Notes: generated from the letters alone by a model not told the origin. A stretch of DNA of 64,000 nucleotides from Rhodococcus opacus B4 (GCF_000010805.1 NC_012522.1:1-64000); one strand, 5' to 3'. Shown: positions 52,957 through 62,972, counted from the stretch's first letter. Made by a program: numbers and translations.

Positions 52957-53649
52957 ATGAGCGAGCAGACGTTGACCGACCCCACGCCGGCGACCGCGCT
53001 CGGCGAGACCCGGAACCGGGTGCTGGAGCTGCTGTGCGTCGCGGCGGAACCGATGGGCGTACAGGACATCGCCGAACGGGTCGACCTGCATCCGAATACG
53101 GCCCGGTTCCATCTGGACGGATTGGTCGACACGGGCCTGGCCGAGCGCCGAGCCGAGGACCGCCGCCGTCCGGGTCGGCCCCGGATGGTCTATGCCGCTA
53201 CCACCTCGGATGCGTCCACCGGCCGGCGCAGCTATCGGTTGCTGGCGGAGATGCTGACCGGCCTTATCGGCGACACTCTGCCGGAACCCGGCCAGGCCGC
53301 CGAGACGGCCGGGGAGGCGTGGGGCCGCTACCTCGCGGAGCGGCCGGCCCCGTCGCAGCGGGTGGACGCCGCCGACGGGGTCCGCCGGTTGTCGACGGTG
53401 CTGGCCGAGTCCGGCTTCGCCCCGGGCGTGGTCGACGACCTCACTCGACCGGTGATCCCGTTGCGGCACTGCCCGTTCCGGGAGGTAGCCGAGCGGCACC
53501 GGGACGTGGTGTGTTCGCTGCACCTGGGCTTGATCCGCGGGGCGCTGGCCGAGGTGCGGGCACCGCTCGCGGCCGATCGGCTCGAGCCGTTCGTCGAGCC
53601 GTCGCTCTGCCTGGCGTACCTGACCCCCACTCCTGATGAACCGTCATAA
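52957..53649 (+). CDS. Winged-helix regulator with C-terminal Cys motif (SufR/iron-sulfur type)
   Basis: A 230-residue regulator. A winged HTH spans residues 18-85 (RNRVLELLCVAAEPMGVQDI, HPNTARFHLDGLVDTGLAER, basic wing RRRPGRPRMVY). The C-terminal half ends with HCPFREVAERHRDVVCSLHL and a later SLCLAYL. This spaced Cys set is like SufR-type and DeoR-like Fe-S repressors of actinobacteria. It may sense iron-sulfur or redox status. GTGAGG precedes the ATG. The following YciI gene could be its target. Confidence 0.75.
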   Translation: MSEQTLTDPTPATALGETRNRVLELLCVAAEPMGVQDIAERVDLHPNTARFHLDGLVDTGLAERRAEDRRRPGRPRMVYAATTSDASTGRRSYRLLAEMLTGLIGDTLPEPGQAAETAGEAWGRYLAERPAPSQRVDAADGVRRLSTVLAESGFAPGVVDDLTRPVIPLRHCPFREVAERHRDVVCSLHLGLIRGALAEVRAPLAADRLEPFVEPSLCLAYLTPTPDEPS

Positions 53650-53729
53650 CGAATCGCGCGAAAGGACGGGTATGGAATCGAGCGGGGTTGCACACTGAAT
53701 AGATCGGCTTACGAGAGAACGAGAAGAGC

Positions 53730-54014
53730 ATGCCCGTGTTCGTCGTCGAATACACCTACAGCCCCGAAACATCCTCCGGTCGTGATGATCACCGAACCGA
53801 CCACCATGCGTGGCTCGCCGAATTGGTCCGCCGCAAAGTGGTGCTGTCATCGGATCCCCTCGCCGACCATACCGGCGTCCAGTTCATCGTCGACGCTGCC
53901 GACGAAGACACCGTCACACGTCTGTTCACGCACGATCCATTCGCTCAGGCAAACCTCGTATCAAAGGTTCTCATCAGCAAATGGCACCCCGTGATTGGCG
54001 AAATCCACGACTAG
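53730..54014 (+). CDS. YciI-like protein
   Basis: A 94-residue protein of the YCII/DGPF-like dimeric alpha-beta barrel fold. MPVFVVEYTYSPETSSGRDD begins the first strand, DHHAWLAELVRRKVVLSSDP carries the conserved His, and FTHDPFAQANLVSKVLIS is the DPF-type signature. Members bind small ligands or act as dehydrochlorinase-like enzymes. Start at 53730 follows GAGAACGAGAAGAG. Confidence 0.8.
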   Translation: MPVFVVEYTYSPETSSGRDDHRTDHHAWLAELVRRKVVLSSDPLADHTGVQFIVDAADEDTVTRLFTHDPFAQANLVSKVLISKWHPVIGEIHD

Positions 54015-54270
54015 TAGGTGCTGATCCACGCCAGCGTCAGGACACGCCGATCGGGCATCGTCCGGCGGAATTGACCGAACCGTGCACGGTACCTCATGAA
54101 GGGCCGATGACCCCATCTTGTACTCGGCGGTGTCCTCGAGCGGTCACAACCTCGGCGCCTGCGATCCGTTGTGCGTTACTCGTCGTCTGAAATAGCCAGA
54201 CGGCGGCGCGGTCGCATTCGATCAAAAGACGCCCTCCTCGCCGGCGTGGCAGATGCACCGACGCCGGTGG
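54015..54270. other. Intergenic region
   Basis: About 255 bases between the convergent YciI and VOC genes. No gene or clear hairpin noted. Confidence 0.35.
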
Positions 54271-54684
54271 TCACCCGCGGAATCGTTGCGCGATCAGCTC
54301 CCGCGGTAGCTGCTCGGGGCCCGGGTAGGCGACGATGACACGGATGCCGTCCGGGTCGCAACCATCCACGAACGTCACCCCGCCGACCGTCTGCGTGTAC
54401 GTGGTCGCGTCATATGCGTGTAGCCGCTCGGTGATCCGCTCCAACTCGTCCTCGGTGTCGGCGGCCCACATGACGTAGTGCACGCCGATGACGCTTACCC
54501 CGCGACGGGTCGATGCCCCCTTCTTCGCATACATGTAGATCTGAAAGTTGTCCGGCGTCAGAAGGAGTGCTGCATCGGGCTCGCGCACCGCGACACGGCA
54601 GCCGAAGACGTCGCAGTAGTACTTCACCGACCGATCCAGCTCGGCCACTTGCATCACCGACGAGGCAACCTTGGCAGCGCACAT
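54271..54684 (-). CDS. VOC-family (glyoxalase/bleomycin-resistance fold) protein
   Basis: A 137-residue protein. VMQVAELDRSVKYYCDVFGC opens the first beta-alpha-beta module. GVHYVMWAADTEDELERITE and TTYTQTVGGVTFVDGCDPDG with IRVIVAYPG close the second. Putative metal ligands are the His of GVHYV and downstream acidic residues. Possible lyase, dioxygenase or binding protein. ATG 54684 is preferred, with AGGAG six bases upstream. Confidence 0.8.
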   Translation of the reverse strand: MCAAKVASSVMQVAELDRSVKYYCDVFGCRVAVREPDAALLLTPDNFQIYMYAKKGASTRRGVSVIGVHYVMWAADTEDELERITERLHAYDATTYTQTVGGVTFVDGCDPDGIRVIVAYPGPEQLPRELIAQRFRG

Positions 54685-55022
54685 TTTCATCTCCTACGCC
54701 CGGACGGTCCGTTATCTTCACCGTACCGCTCACGGGGTGGGTTGGTCTCGTCGCGCGGATCGGAACGCACGCATCCAATATTGTTCTCCGCCACCATGTC
54801 GCCGCGCAGTGCGGCAAGCGTATCGGGTCGATGATCAATCGGCCCAAGTGCCGTGCCGATCACCCACTGCGTCTGCACCGTTGGGGATCGGATCGGTCGT
54901 TGAGGTGGGGACCTTCGGCCCTGGCAATTTGATGCGGACGGGCTATGGTGGCAGGCAAGGTCCGCGCTGCTGCTGCGGTGTCTGTGCTACGGCTGGCAAC
55001 GCTGAAACAGGAGGACAGCTGT

Positions 55023-55382
55023 ATGCCCGAGTCGCTGTATCAGCCCACCACGACGGAGATTTCGGAACGTCGCAAGGCGCTCGCACCCGGGATTCACGAC
55101 GCCTTCGAGAATTTCAGTCGCGCCGTCTTCGCCGACGGTGCGCTGCCGGAGAAGACGAAACAGCTCATCGCGGTCGCGGTCGCCCATGTGACGCAGTGCC
55201 CGTACTGCATCACCGGGCACACCAAACTGGCCCGCCGCAAGGGCGCCGAACCGGAGGAAATCATGGAAGCCATCTGGGTCGCGGCGGAAATGCGGGCCGG
55301 TGGTGCGTTCGCGCACTCCACGCTGGCCCTGAACGCGATGAACCATAGTGGCCACACCTCTACAGGGGAGCCCGAACCGTGA
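55023..55382 (+). CDS. AhpD/carboxymuconolactone-decarboxylase-like protein
   Basis: A 119-residue protein. [20 protein letters not shown] followed by [20 protein letters not shown] is the AhpD-like fold with the redox C-P-Y-C and downstream His. Such proteins act in peroxide reduction or as alkylhydroperoxidase-like stress proteins. GGAGGACAGC precedes the ATG at 55023. The stop overlaps the aconitase start (GTGA), so the two are translationally coupled, suggesting protection of the oxidation-sensitive aconitase cluster. Confidence 0.85.
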   Translation: MPESLYQPTTTEISERRKALAPGIHDAFENFSRAVFADGALPEKTKQLIAVAVAHVTQCPYCITGHTKLARRKGAEPEEIMEAIWVAAEMRAGGAFAHSTLALNAMNHSGHTSTGEPEP

Positions 55383-58177
55383 GCGGCAACAGTTTCGGCG
55401 CGCGCTCCACACTGACAGTCGCAGACCAGACGTACGGTATTTACCGGCTGGATGCGATCGAGACCGACGTGCAGCTTCCCTACAGTATGAAGGTGCTGTT
55501 GGAAAATTTGCTCCGCAACGAGGACGGCCGCCTGGTCACCGCCGGGCAGGTCTCGGCCCTGGCCTCGTGGTCACCGCGCAATCCCGGCCACACCGAAATC
55601 CAATTCACCCCAGCCCGGGTGCTTATGCAGGACTTCACCGGCGTGCCGTGTGTGGTCGACCTGGTGGCGATGCGGGATGCGATGACGGCGCTGGGCGGCG
55701 ACCCGCGAAAGATCAACCCGCTCATTCCCACCGAATTGGTCATCGATCACTCGGTGATCGCGGACGTCTTCGGCCGGCCCGACGCCTACCGGGTCAACGC
55801 CGACCTCGAGTTCTCCCGCAACAAGGAGCGCTACCAACTGTTGCGGTGGGCGCAGCAAGCCTTCGACGATTTTCTGGTCGTGCCACCCGATACCGGAATC
55901 TGCCATCAGGTCAACCTCGAATACCTGGCCCGCGTGGTGTTCACACAGGAAACACCGGACGGCCCTCTCGCCTACCCGGACACTCTCGTGGGCACCGACT
56001 CGCACACCCCGATGATCAACGGCCTCGGCGTGCTCGGTTGGGGAGTCGGCGGGATCGAGGCGGAGGCGGCCATGCTCGGCCAGCCGATGAGCATGCTCCT
56101 GCCGCAGGTCCTCGGGCTCAAACTCACCGGCGCCCTACCCGAGGGCACCACCGCCACCGACCTCGTCCTCACGATCGCCGAGTTGCTCCGCAAGACCGGG
56201 GTCGTCGGCAAATTCGTGGAGTTCTACGGCCCTGGTGTCGCCAACGTCCCGTTGGCCAACCGGGCGACCCTGGGAAACATGAGTCCCGAATACGGTTCGA
56301 CCTGTGCCATCTTCCCCATCGACGACGAGACCCTCAACTATCTGCGTCTGACCGGGCGACCCGAGCAGCAGGTCCGACTCGTCGAGGCTTATGCCAAAGA
56401 ACAAGGAATGTGGCACGACCCCGATCAAGAACCGGCCTACAGTCACACCGTCGAGCTCGACCTCGCCACCGTCGAGCCGTCCATCGCGGGCCCGAAACGA
56501 CCCCAGGACCGCATCCCGCTGGCCAGTGCGCCGCACGCCGTTGGGTCGTTGCTGGCGGGCCAACCATTGCCGACTGCGCTGGATGCCGGCCTCGACGAGG
56601 CGTCCGGCGAGTCGTTCCCCGCCAGCGATCCGATCGCGGTCGACCACGACCGCGCATCGGATGGGCCGGCGGCGCCGTGCCGGTGCGGGAAGAGCCATGT
56701 ATGGCCCTCCGACCCGGTGGAGGTGGTCCTCGACGGCGAGGTGCACAGTGTCGATCACGGGCATGTGGTCATCGCCGCGATTACCTCGTGCACCAACACC
56801 TCGAACCCGTCGGTGATGATCGGCGCGGGCCTGCTGGCGAAGAAGGCCGTGCAGGCGGGCCTGACTCGTAAACCGTGGGTGAAGACGTCGCTGGCCCCGG
56901 GATCGCGGGTGGTCACCGACTACTACGATCGGGCCGGGCTGACCCCCTATCTGGAACGGCTGGGCTTCGGACTCGTTGGCTATGGCTGTACCACCTGCAT
57001 CGGTAATTCCGGTCCGCTGATCTCCCAGGTCAGCGACGCGGTCACCGGACACGATCTGACCGCCTGCGCGGTGCTGTCCGGGAACCGTAACTTCGAGGGC
57101 CGTATCCACGCCGAGTGCAAGATGAACTTCCTCACCTCCCCGCCGCTGGTCATCACCTACGCACTCGCCGGGACCATGCTCGCCGATGTGCTGCATGATC
57201 CGATCGGGACCGGGTCGGACGGGCGGCCGGTGTATTTGCGCGACATCTGGCCGAGCACCGAGGAGGTCAAGGCAGTCATCGACGAATGCCTGCAGTCACA
57301 GATGTTCACCGACGGCTACTCGAATGTGTTCGCCGGCGACGACAACTGGCGCGGCCTCGATGTCGCCTCCGGTGAGATATTCGAATGGCACGAGGACTCC
57401 ACCTATGTGCGGCGGCCACCGTACTTCGACGGCATACAGCCCGAACCGCAACCGATCTCCGACATCACCGGCGCCCGGGTGTTGGTCATGTTGGGGGATT
57501 CGGTGACCACCGACCACATCTCACCCGCGGGCACGATCCGCCGCGGCAGCCCGGCCGGTATCTACCTGCGCGAGCATGGCGTCGAACCGCCCGACTTCAA
57601 CTCCTACGGATCCCGTCGCGGCAACCACGAGGTGATGATCCGCGGCACCTTCGCCAACATTCGCCTGCGGAATCTGCTGGCCCCGGGCACGGAGGGCGGC
57701 GTCACCCGCCACCTCCCCGACGGGCAGGAGATGAGCATCTTCCACGCCGCGAACGCCTACGCCGCCGAGGGCACTGCGCTGATCATCCTCGCCGGCGCCG
57801 AGTACGGATCTGGGTCCTCGCGCGACTGGGCGGCCAAGGGAACACTGCTCCTCGGGGTCAAAGCGGTCCTCGCGACGTCGTTCGAGCGCATCCACCGCTC
57901 CAACCTGATCGGCATGGGGGTACTGCCCCTGCAATTCCCGCCCGGTCACACCCGCGAAAGCCTCGGCCTGACCGGTGAAGAGGAATACTCGATCACCGGA
58001 CTCGAAGGCGGCGACCCGGGCGCGGACTTCCCTACCGAGGTCACCGTCCGAGCCCACCACCATGGTCAAGTACAGGAATTCCGCGCCACCGTGCGGATCG
58101 ATACCCCCGCGGAGGCGGGATACTTCCGCCACGGCGGGATACTGCAATATGTGCTGCGACAGCTCCTCGTCACCTGA
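55379..58177 (+). CDS. acnA: Aconitate hydratase (AcnA/IRP1 type) with unusual linker
   Basis: A 932-residue cytosolic aconitase, citrate to isocitrate. Cluster ligands are in [10 protein letters not shown] and [14 protein letters not shown]. The active-site region [20 protein letters not shown] and the C-terminal swivel domain [20 protein letters not shown] are complete. Between domains (about residues 400-450) an insert contains [12 protein letters not shown] and PCRCGKSH. The first is a short motif known from actinobacterial stress proteins, and the second is a possible metal site. GTG start overlaps the AhpD-like gene. Probably a second, stress-related aconitase. Confidence 0.93.
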   Translation: MSGNSFGARSTLTVADQTYGIYRLDAIETDVQLPYSMKVLLENLLRNEDGRLVTAGQVSALASWSPRNPGHTEIQFTPARVLMQDFTGVPCVVDLVAMRDAMTALGGDPRKINPLIPTELVIDHSVIADVFGRPDAYRVNADLEFSRNKERYQLLRWAQQAFDDFLVVPPDTGICHQVNLEYLARVVFTQETPDGPLAYPDTLVGTDSHTPMINGLGVLGWGVGGIEAEAAMLGQPMSMLLPQVLGLKLTGALPEGTTATDLVLTIAELLRKTGVVGKFVEFYGPGVANVPLANRATLGNMSPEYGSTCAIFPIDDETLNYLRLTGRPEQQVRLVEAYAKEQGMWHDPDQEPAYSHTVELDLATVEPSIAGPKRPQDRIPLASAPHAVGSLLAGQPLPTALDAGLDEASGESFPASDPIAVDHDRASDGPAAPCRCGKSHVWPSDPVEVVLDGEVHSVDHGHVVIAAITSCTNTSNPSVMIGAGLLAKKAVQAGLTRKPWVKTSLAPGSRVVTDYYDRAGLTPYLERLGFGLVGYGCTTCIGNSGPLISQVSDAVTGHDLTACAVLSGNRNFEGRIHAECKMNFLTSPPLVITYALAGTMLADVLHDPIGTGSDGRPVYLRDIWPSTEEVKAVIDECLQSQMFTDGYSNVFAGDDNWRGLDVASGEIFEWHEDSTYVRRPPYFDGIQPEPQPISDITGARVLVMLGDSVTTDHISPAGTIRRGSPAGIYLREHGVEPPDFNSYGSRRGNHEVMIRGTFANIRLRNLLAPGTEGGVTRHLPDGQEMSIFHAANAYAAEGTALIILAGAEYGSGSSRDWAAKGTLLLGVKAVLATSFERIHRSNLIGMGVLPLQFPPGHTRESLGLTGEEEYSITGLEGGDPGADFPTEVTVRAHHHGQVQEFRATVRIDTPAEAGYFRHGGILQYVLRQLLVT

Positions 58178-58341
58178 GCGGCTCGCCATACCCACCGGGG
58201 CAGCGACCGCCGGCCAGCAACCCTGGCCGAGCGGGTCACCGCGCCGCGGGCCCGAGCAACAGGGTGACGCCTTTTCGTTCCCGCCACTCCAGGGCCTCAC
58301 GAACCCGCTAAAGGCCTGGCGATGGTGCAGAACTCGTGCGG

Positions 58342-59136
58342 CTACCGCACTACTGCCTTGCGGTTGAACAGCAACGTGCGTTTGACTTCGGTGATCGCTT
58401 GCGTCACCTTGATTCCGCGCGGACAAGCGTCGGTGCAATTGAACGTGGTGCGGCATCGCCAGACGCCGTCGATGCCGTTGAGAATGTCCATCCGCTCCCC
58501 GGCGCCTTCGTCGCGGCTGTCGAAAATGAAGCGATGGGCGTTGACGATGGCGGCCGGCCCGAAATAGCTACCGTCCGCCCAATACACCGGGCACGACTCG
58601 GTGCAGCACGCGCACAGGATGCACTTGGTGGTGTCGTCGTACCGGGCACGATCGGCCTGGGACTGGATCCGCTCGCGGGTGGGCTCCTGACCGGATGTCA
58701 TCAGGAACGGTTTGATCTGGCGGTACGCCGAGAAGAACGGCTCCATGTCGACGACGAGATCCTTCTCGACCGGGAGTCCCTTGAGGGGTGCGATCGTGAC
58801 GGTGGTGTTCTTACCGTCTTTGTGCAGTATGTCGCGCATGAGCACCTTGCACGCGAGCCGGTTGACTCCGTTGATGACCATTGCATCCGATCCGCACACG
58901 CCGTGCGCGCACGAGCGGCGGAAGGTCAGGGTCCCGTCGAGATACCCCTTGACGTAGGTGAGCAGGTTGAGCAACCGATCGGTGGGCAGGCACGGAACCT
59001 CGAAGCTCGCCCATCCGGCCTTGCCCGGGTCCTCGGGGCTGAAACGGCGAATCTTCAACGTGACCATCACGGCGCCTTCGGGGACCGGCGGTAGCGCTAC
59101 GGAACCCGGGCCCTCGCTGTTCATGGGGACAGACAT
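58342..59136 (-). CDS. sdhB: Succinate dehydrogenase/fumarate reductase iron-sulfur subunit
   Basis: A 264-residue SdhB. The N-terminal ferredoxin-like domain has FRRSCAHGVCGSDAM for the [2Fe-2S] cluster. The C-terminal domain has CILCACCTESCPVYW, a CRTTFNCTDACPRGI region and further Cys for the [4Fe-4S] and [3Fe-4S] clusters. Start at 59136 follows GGAG at ten bases; ATG/GTG further up is less likely. No sdhA, sdhC or sdhD lies next to it, so it is an orphan copy that must pair with subunits encoded elsewhere. Confidence 0.9.
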   Translation of the reverse strand: MSVPMNSEGPGSVALPPVPEGAVMVTLKIRRFSPEDPGKAGWASFEVPCLPTDRLLNLLTYVKGYLDGTLTFRRSCAHGVCGSDAMVINGVNRLACKVLMRDILHKDGKNTTVTIAPLKGLPVEKDLVVDMEPFFSAYRQIKPFLMTSGQEPTRERIQSQADRARYDDTTKCILCACCTESCPVYWADGSYFGPAAIVNAHRFIFDSRDEGAGERMDILNGIDGVWRCRTTFNCTDACPRGIKVTQAITEVKRTLLFNRKAVVR

Positions 59137-59203
59137 GGTTATCGACTCCAACCTCGTCAATTACGTTTTCGGGGAGCTCGTCTCGGATTGTCCACAGGCT
59201 AGC

Positions 59204-59416
59204 TCAGCGGTTCGATCGTCGGATCGGAAAACCCGGTTCGGACCCTCTCGCGCGCCGGGGGCGCCGCGTGATGTGCGGAGCCGATACCCCTCCGACGAAC
59301 AGGCGCATCGGGTTGACGATGGCCACGAGCACCGACAGTTCGTGCACGAGCATCCCGATGGACATCGTGGCGTGGCCGGCGAAGGCGCCCGCCGCCACCA
59401 CGACACGGTTGCCGGC
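59204..59416 (-). pseudogene. C-terminal remnant of a heavy-metal P-type ATPase
   Basis: AGNRVVVAAGAFAGHATMSI followed by GMLVHELSVLVAIVNPMRLF matches the last transmembrane segment and the MLVHE-x-S-x-L-V-x-x-N-x-x-R-L end of Zn/Cd-type P1B ATPases. The rest of the pump (A, P and N domains) is absent upstream, where DUF488 is encoded on the other strand. A leftover from deletion of a metal-resistance gene. Confidence 0.55.
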
Positions 59417-59501
59417 GCGGTGTCCGCGATCTTCACCGCCACAGTGCACCGCGGGTTTGTCATTCGTTGTGGGCACCGTCATTTCGTGTCATGATCGATC
59501 T

Positions 59502-59858
59502 ATGGGCCCGATCGAGTTGGTGCGAGCCTATGACGCTCGCGGCACCAAGAAGACATCGCCAACCTTCTTGGTAGATCGACTCTGGCCACGGGGCATCGCG
59601 AAAGCGGACCTCGACTGCGACGCCTGGATCAAGGAGGTGGCGCCCAGTACGGAACTGCGGACCTGGTTCGGCCACCAGGCGGATCGGTTTCCGGAGTTCC
59701 GCACACGCTATCTTCAAGAACTTGATACCAATCGCACTGCCGCCCAGCCGATCGTCGAGGCGGCGCGGAACGGGACTGTGGTGCTGCTGTATTCGGCGAA
59801 GGACCTCGAGCACAACCAAGCCGTGGTCTTGCGCGAGTGGATCTCGAATCAGTTCTGA
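59502..59858 (+). CDS. DUF488-family protein
   Basis: A 118-residue protein. IELVRAYDARGTKKTSPTFL, then VDRLWPRGIAKADLDCDAWI is the DUF488 signature (D-R-L-W-P-R-G). WFGHQADRFPEFRTRYLQEL and VVLLYSAKDLEHNQAVVLRE complete it. Members are small stress-associated proteins of unsettled biochemistry. Start at 59502. Confidence 0.88.
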   Translation: MGPIELVRAYDARGTKKTSPTFLVDRLWPRGIAKADLDCDAWIKEVAPSTELRTWFGHQADRFPEFRTRYLQELDTNRTAAQPIVEAARNGTVVLLYSAKDLEHNQAVVLREWISNQF

Positions 59859-60196
59859 CATCCCCATAGGTCGGGCTGAACTCTCATCGCATCCATGAAC
59901 CTCCGGCCCGCACATCGAGCCGTGCCGTCCGGCCGCGGTCAGAACGGGGCCGTGGTCCACGGGGCAGTGGCGGGTCGGTCGCAGGTCAGTGCGGGCAATC
60001 AGACCCCCAGGCCCGTAGGGCGACATCCTGGAACCGGACGGCACAGGGTGACGGTCCTGCCCCCTGCCGCGAGTCTCGCCGCAACAGAGGTCACCGTGGT
60101 GTCGGGATGAAACACAGCTCCCGACACCACCTGCCACCCAGCACCCCCGAACGGAACCGGCGGTCACCGCCCTGGAGCCTGAGGGGTCTATTGGTC
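59859..60196. other. Intergenic region, no gene seen
   Basis: About 340 bases between the convergent DUF488 and slipin genes. Open frames look like noise. Confidence 0.4.
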
Positions 60197-61093
60197 CTAT
60201 CCGAATCGTGATTGTTCGAGGGCGAATCCGCGGGCGTCGACGGGCGTGTGTTGTGTGTGCCGGGTCGACGGTTCGTCGTTTACGTTGGCCGGAGTGGTTG
60301 TGGTTGTAGGTTCGGCTGTTCGCGTCGGAGCATGGGCGGTGTGCGGTGTCGCTCGTTCCAGAAAGCGGAGCAACTCGACCGGGAACGGCAGCACGAGGGT
60401 CGAGTTCTTCTCGGCCGCGACTTCCACGACGGTTTGCAGGAGCCGCAGTTGCAGCGCTGCGGGATGTTCCGTCATGGTCTCGGCGGCCTGGGCCAGTTTC
60501 GCGGAGGCTTGCAGTTCGCCGTCGGCGGTGATGATGCGGGCCCGCCGTTCACGTTCGGCCTCGGCCTGGCGCGACATCGACCGCTTCATCGAATCGGGGA
60601 GGACCACATCCTTGATTTCCACCCGGTCGATCTGCACACCCCACCCCAGCGCGGGGCTGTCGATCATCAGCTCCAAGCCCTGGTTGAGGCCCTCCCTGTT
60701 GGACAGTAGGTCGTCGAGTTCGCTCTTGCCGATGATCGACCGCAGCGACGTCTGTGCGACCTGACCGATCGCGGAGACGTAGTCCTGCACGTCCACTGCC
60801 ACTCGCACCGGGTCGGCGACGTTGAAGTAGACGACCGCATCCACCCGGACGGTCACGTTGTCGCGGGTGATGCCGTCCTGGGCGGGCACCGGCATCGTGA
60901 TGATCTGCATGTTCACCTTCTCGAGCCGGTCGGCGATCGGGATCAGCAACATCAGGCCCGGTCCGCGGACGGCGGGCTGGACGCGCCCGAACCGAAACAC
61001 GACGCCGCGTTCGAACTGTGTGACGACGCGAATGCTCGAGCTCAGGCCGAGTAGGCCGAGACCGACTATGACGGCCACCGCATAGAGAATCAT
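60197..61093 (-). CDS. SPFH/stomatin-like protein (slipin)
   Basis: A 298-residue membrane-anchored scaffold. MILYAVAVIVGLGLLGLSSS is the N-terminal membrane segment. The SPFH domain spans about 22-190 (VVTQFERGVVFRFGRVQPAV, ITRDNVTVRVDAVVYFNVAD, TSLRSIIGKSELDDLLSNRE). A coiled coil follows (SRQAEAERERRARIITADGE), then a Thr/Pro/His-rich tail (THAHAPTRTAEPTTTTT type), longer than usual. Slipins organise membrane microdomains and often pair with NfeD, which is not present here. Confidence 0.88.
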   Translation of the reverse strand: MILYAVAVIVGLGLLGLSSSIRVVTQFERGVVFRFGRVQPAVRGPGLMLLIPIADRLEKVNMQIITMPVPAQDGITRDNVTVRVDAVVYFNVADPVRVAVDVQDYVSAIGQVAQTSLRSIIGKSELDDLLSNREGLNQGLELMIDSPALGWGVQIDRVEIKDVVLPDSMKRSMSRQAEAERERRARIITADGELQASAKLAQAAETMTEHPAALQLRLLQTVVEVAAEKNSTLVLPFPVELLRFLERATPHTAHAPTRTAEPTTTTTPANVNDEPSTRHTQHTPVDARGFALEQSRFG

Positions 61094-61259
61094 GGTGTTC
61101 TCCTATCCGCCCGTGGCCTCTACCGATACCCGGTCACCACGGGCTTGCTGCCAATCGATGAAGTTACGTCACGTCTCCGCGCTTAGCTGCTCGGGGCAGC
61201 GCCTCGATTCGCGGAGGCGTCCGATCAGGTGCGGCGCGTTGGCTTTCCGAGTCCGCCAA
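61094..61259. other. Intergenic region
   Basis: Upstream of the slipin gene; probably carries its promoter. No clear motif noted. Confidence 0.3.
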
Positions 61260-61664
61260 TCATTGCGGTGCCGGCGCCCCGCGGGGCGGCCATGGTATGA
61301 GCACAGCACCGGATGCGGTCGATGGATCGAGGATTCGGACGGTGTCGGTGTTGACCGGAATCGCGCTCGCAGAATGGGAACCACCGACGGCCAGACGGTT
61401 GATGGTGGGCACCGCCCGTGTTGTTCGTGGCGTCGGTGCACTCTTCCGGACGGTGATCTCGGCTTCGTTGAAAATGCGGGGACCTCGCAGTGCACACACA
61501 CCGAGCGTCACCGCGAGCACCAGCACTCTCAGTCGGGTCCGCACACTGCGATCGTATGGTGGGCGCGGCGTGACGCCGTGAAACACTCGGAGCAGCGTCG
61601 GGCTGCTTGCGAGAAGCCGTTGTTCGATCTCGCACAAAGCATTTCGTTCATCGTCGCTGAGCAC
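61260..61664 (-). CDS. DUF3040 membrane protein
   Basis: A 134-residue protein. MLSDDERNALCEIEQRLLAS followed by SPTLLRVF is the DUF3040 N-terminal helix pair. RLRVLVLAVTLGVCALRGP is the only clear membrane helix, where DUF3040 proteins normally have two, so the C-terminal half may be degenerate. GTG at 61664 with GGGAGG upstream. A palindrome shared with the marR leader lies 57 bases upstream. Confidence 0.65.
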   Translation of the reverse strand: MLSDDERNALCEIEQRLLASSPTLLRVFHGVTPRPPYDRSVRTRLRVLVLAVTLGVCALRGPRIFNEAEITVRKSAPTPRTTRAVPTINRLAVGGSHSASAIPVNTDTVRILDPSTASGAVLIPWPPRGAPAPQ

Positions 61665-61720
61665 AGCGCACCTCCCGGACTCCCCCGGCGAGGTCTTGGT
61701 GCCGGGACGACCACTTTTTA

Positions 61721-61735
61721 TATCGTATCACGATA
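61721..61735. promoter_or_regulatory. Operator-like palindrome, shared with the marR leader
   Basis: TATCGTATCACGATA (arms TATCGT/ACGATA) lies upstream of the DUF3040 gene. A 13-of-15 match, TATCGTATGGCGATA, lies at 62918-62932 before marR. Likely MarR-protein sites. Confidence 0.6.
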
Positions 61736-62917
61736 AAAACGTTTCGCTTGCAGCGCGGAAGGCGCGGCGTCGTCCACCCGGTTGACTGCGCTCCTCGCCG
61801 GTGGTTCGGTAGTGGACCCTTTTTCGTGCGCGAAGACGTTCGCGCTGAACCACATATCCGGTCGCGCACAGATCCGGTCGCGTGGCTCGATCCGTATGCG
61901 CGAACTTCGCGAAAATCACGGTCGATATCCGGCACCGCGGGAAGCCCGGCCGCTGCCGGACGCGAAGGTGATTGCGCGCCAGGAAAGGTGGTGGTACCGC
62001 CGCTATCCCTTTTTCTAGCGACGGTCACCGATTGGTGCGGTCGGTGACGTCGCCGCGTGGGTGCCGGTCCCGCACCGCGCGAAGAGGGGTTGCGGTAGTA
62101 CTCGTCGAGAATCGGCGGATATGCCTGGGTTGGCTTTTCGAGTTGAACTTCTCGTTCAGTACCGGGAGTAGTGCTGTCCAGTCGCCTGTTCGCCGGCGCA
62201 GATGCAGTTTCGGTCGAGGTTTCGGTCCGAGGTCGCGGCGCAAAACCGAATACCGAGCGCATCGTGGGAATCCGGGCTGTGCGGACATGCCGTGCAGGAC
62301 GGCGTTGATTCCAGTGCCCGTTCAGGGTTCGACACATAGGTCGCGTTCGACGCCATGGCGGCGCTCCAGTTCTCGGCCCTGTGACATCGGGCCGGGTCGG
62401 GCGCCGAGGACGACATGGCTTGACCGCGCATGTTCGGGCCCTCGGCACCCACAAGGCTACACGTGCCCGCCGGCCCCTGTGGCTCCGCGGGTGAACGACC
62501 CTCACGCAACAGAATTGTCCCAGACCCTATTTCGAGACGCGTCGACGGTTCACAACGTCCCGACGACCCTTTTCGGCCACGGCGATCCTGTCGCAATTGC
62601 ACCCGAACGAATCTTCGATGCTTTCGTTGCGGAAACTTCCACCCACGCTCATCGCTCCGCTGCGCGTGGGAGTGCCGGTGCTGATACATGATGAGCTCAT
62701 GTGGCGTCCTTCTGGGGAATCGGAAATCGTCTGCGCCGGAATCACGACCGCCAATCGGCGATACTTGTCGACATTGCCGAGTCGCCGTCCGATCGCACGG
62801 CGGGGTGTTACGCACTCGTCGCCGTGGCATCGACGTCGGGGCTGTCTCCAAGGGCTCGTCGCACGATTTCGGGCAATGCCCCGTTGAGGCGTGATGATTG
62901 TCAGAGCATACCCGGTG
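61736..62917. other. 1.2-kb region without a supported gene
   Basis: Open frames exist on both strands, but none shows domain-like sequence, and compositional character is mixed. It separates two copies of the proposed MarR operator. Could be a decayed gene (for example a MarR-controlled enzyme) or a long regulatory region. Confidence 0.4.
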
Positions 62918-62932
62918 TATCGTATGGCGATA
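62918..62932. promoter_or_regulatory. Operator-like palindrome before marR
   Basis: TATCGTATGGCGATA lies 41 bases before the GTG at 62973, followed by TATAGTGC (a possible -10). Matches 61721-61735. Suggests autoregulation. Confidence 0.6.
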
Positions 62933-62972
62933 TATAGTGCGGCGGTTCTGACGACTGAAGGGGCGCGTTGCC

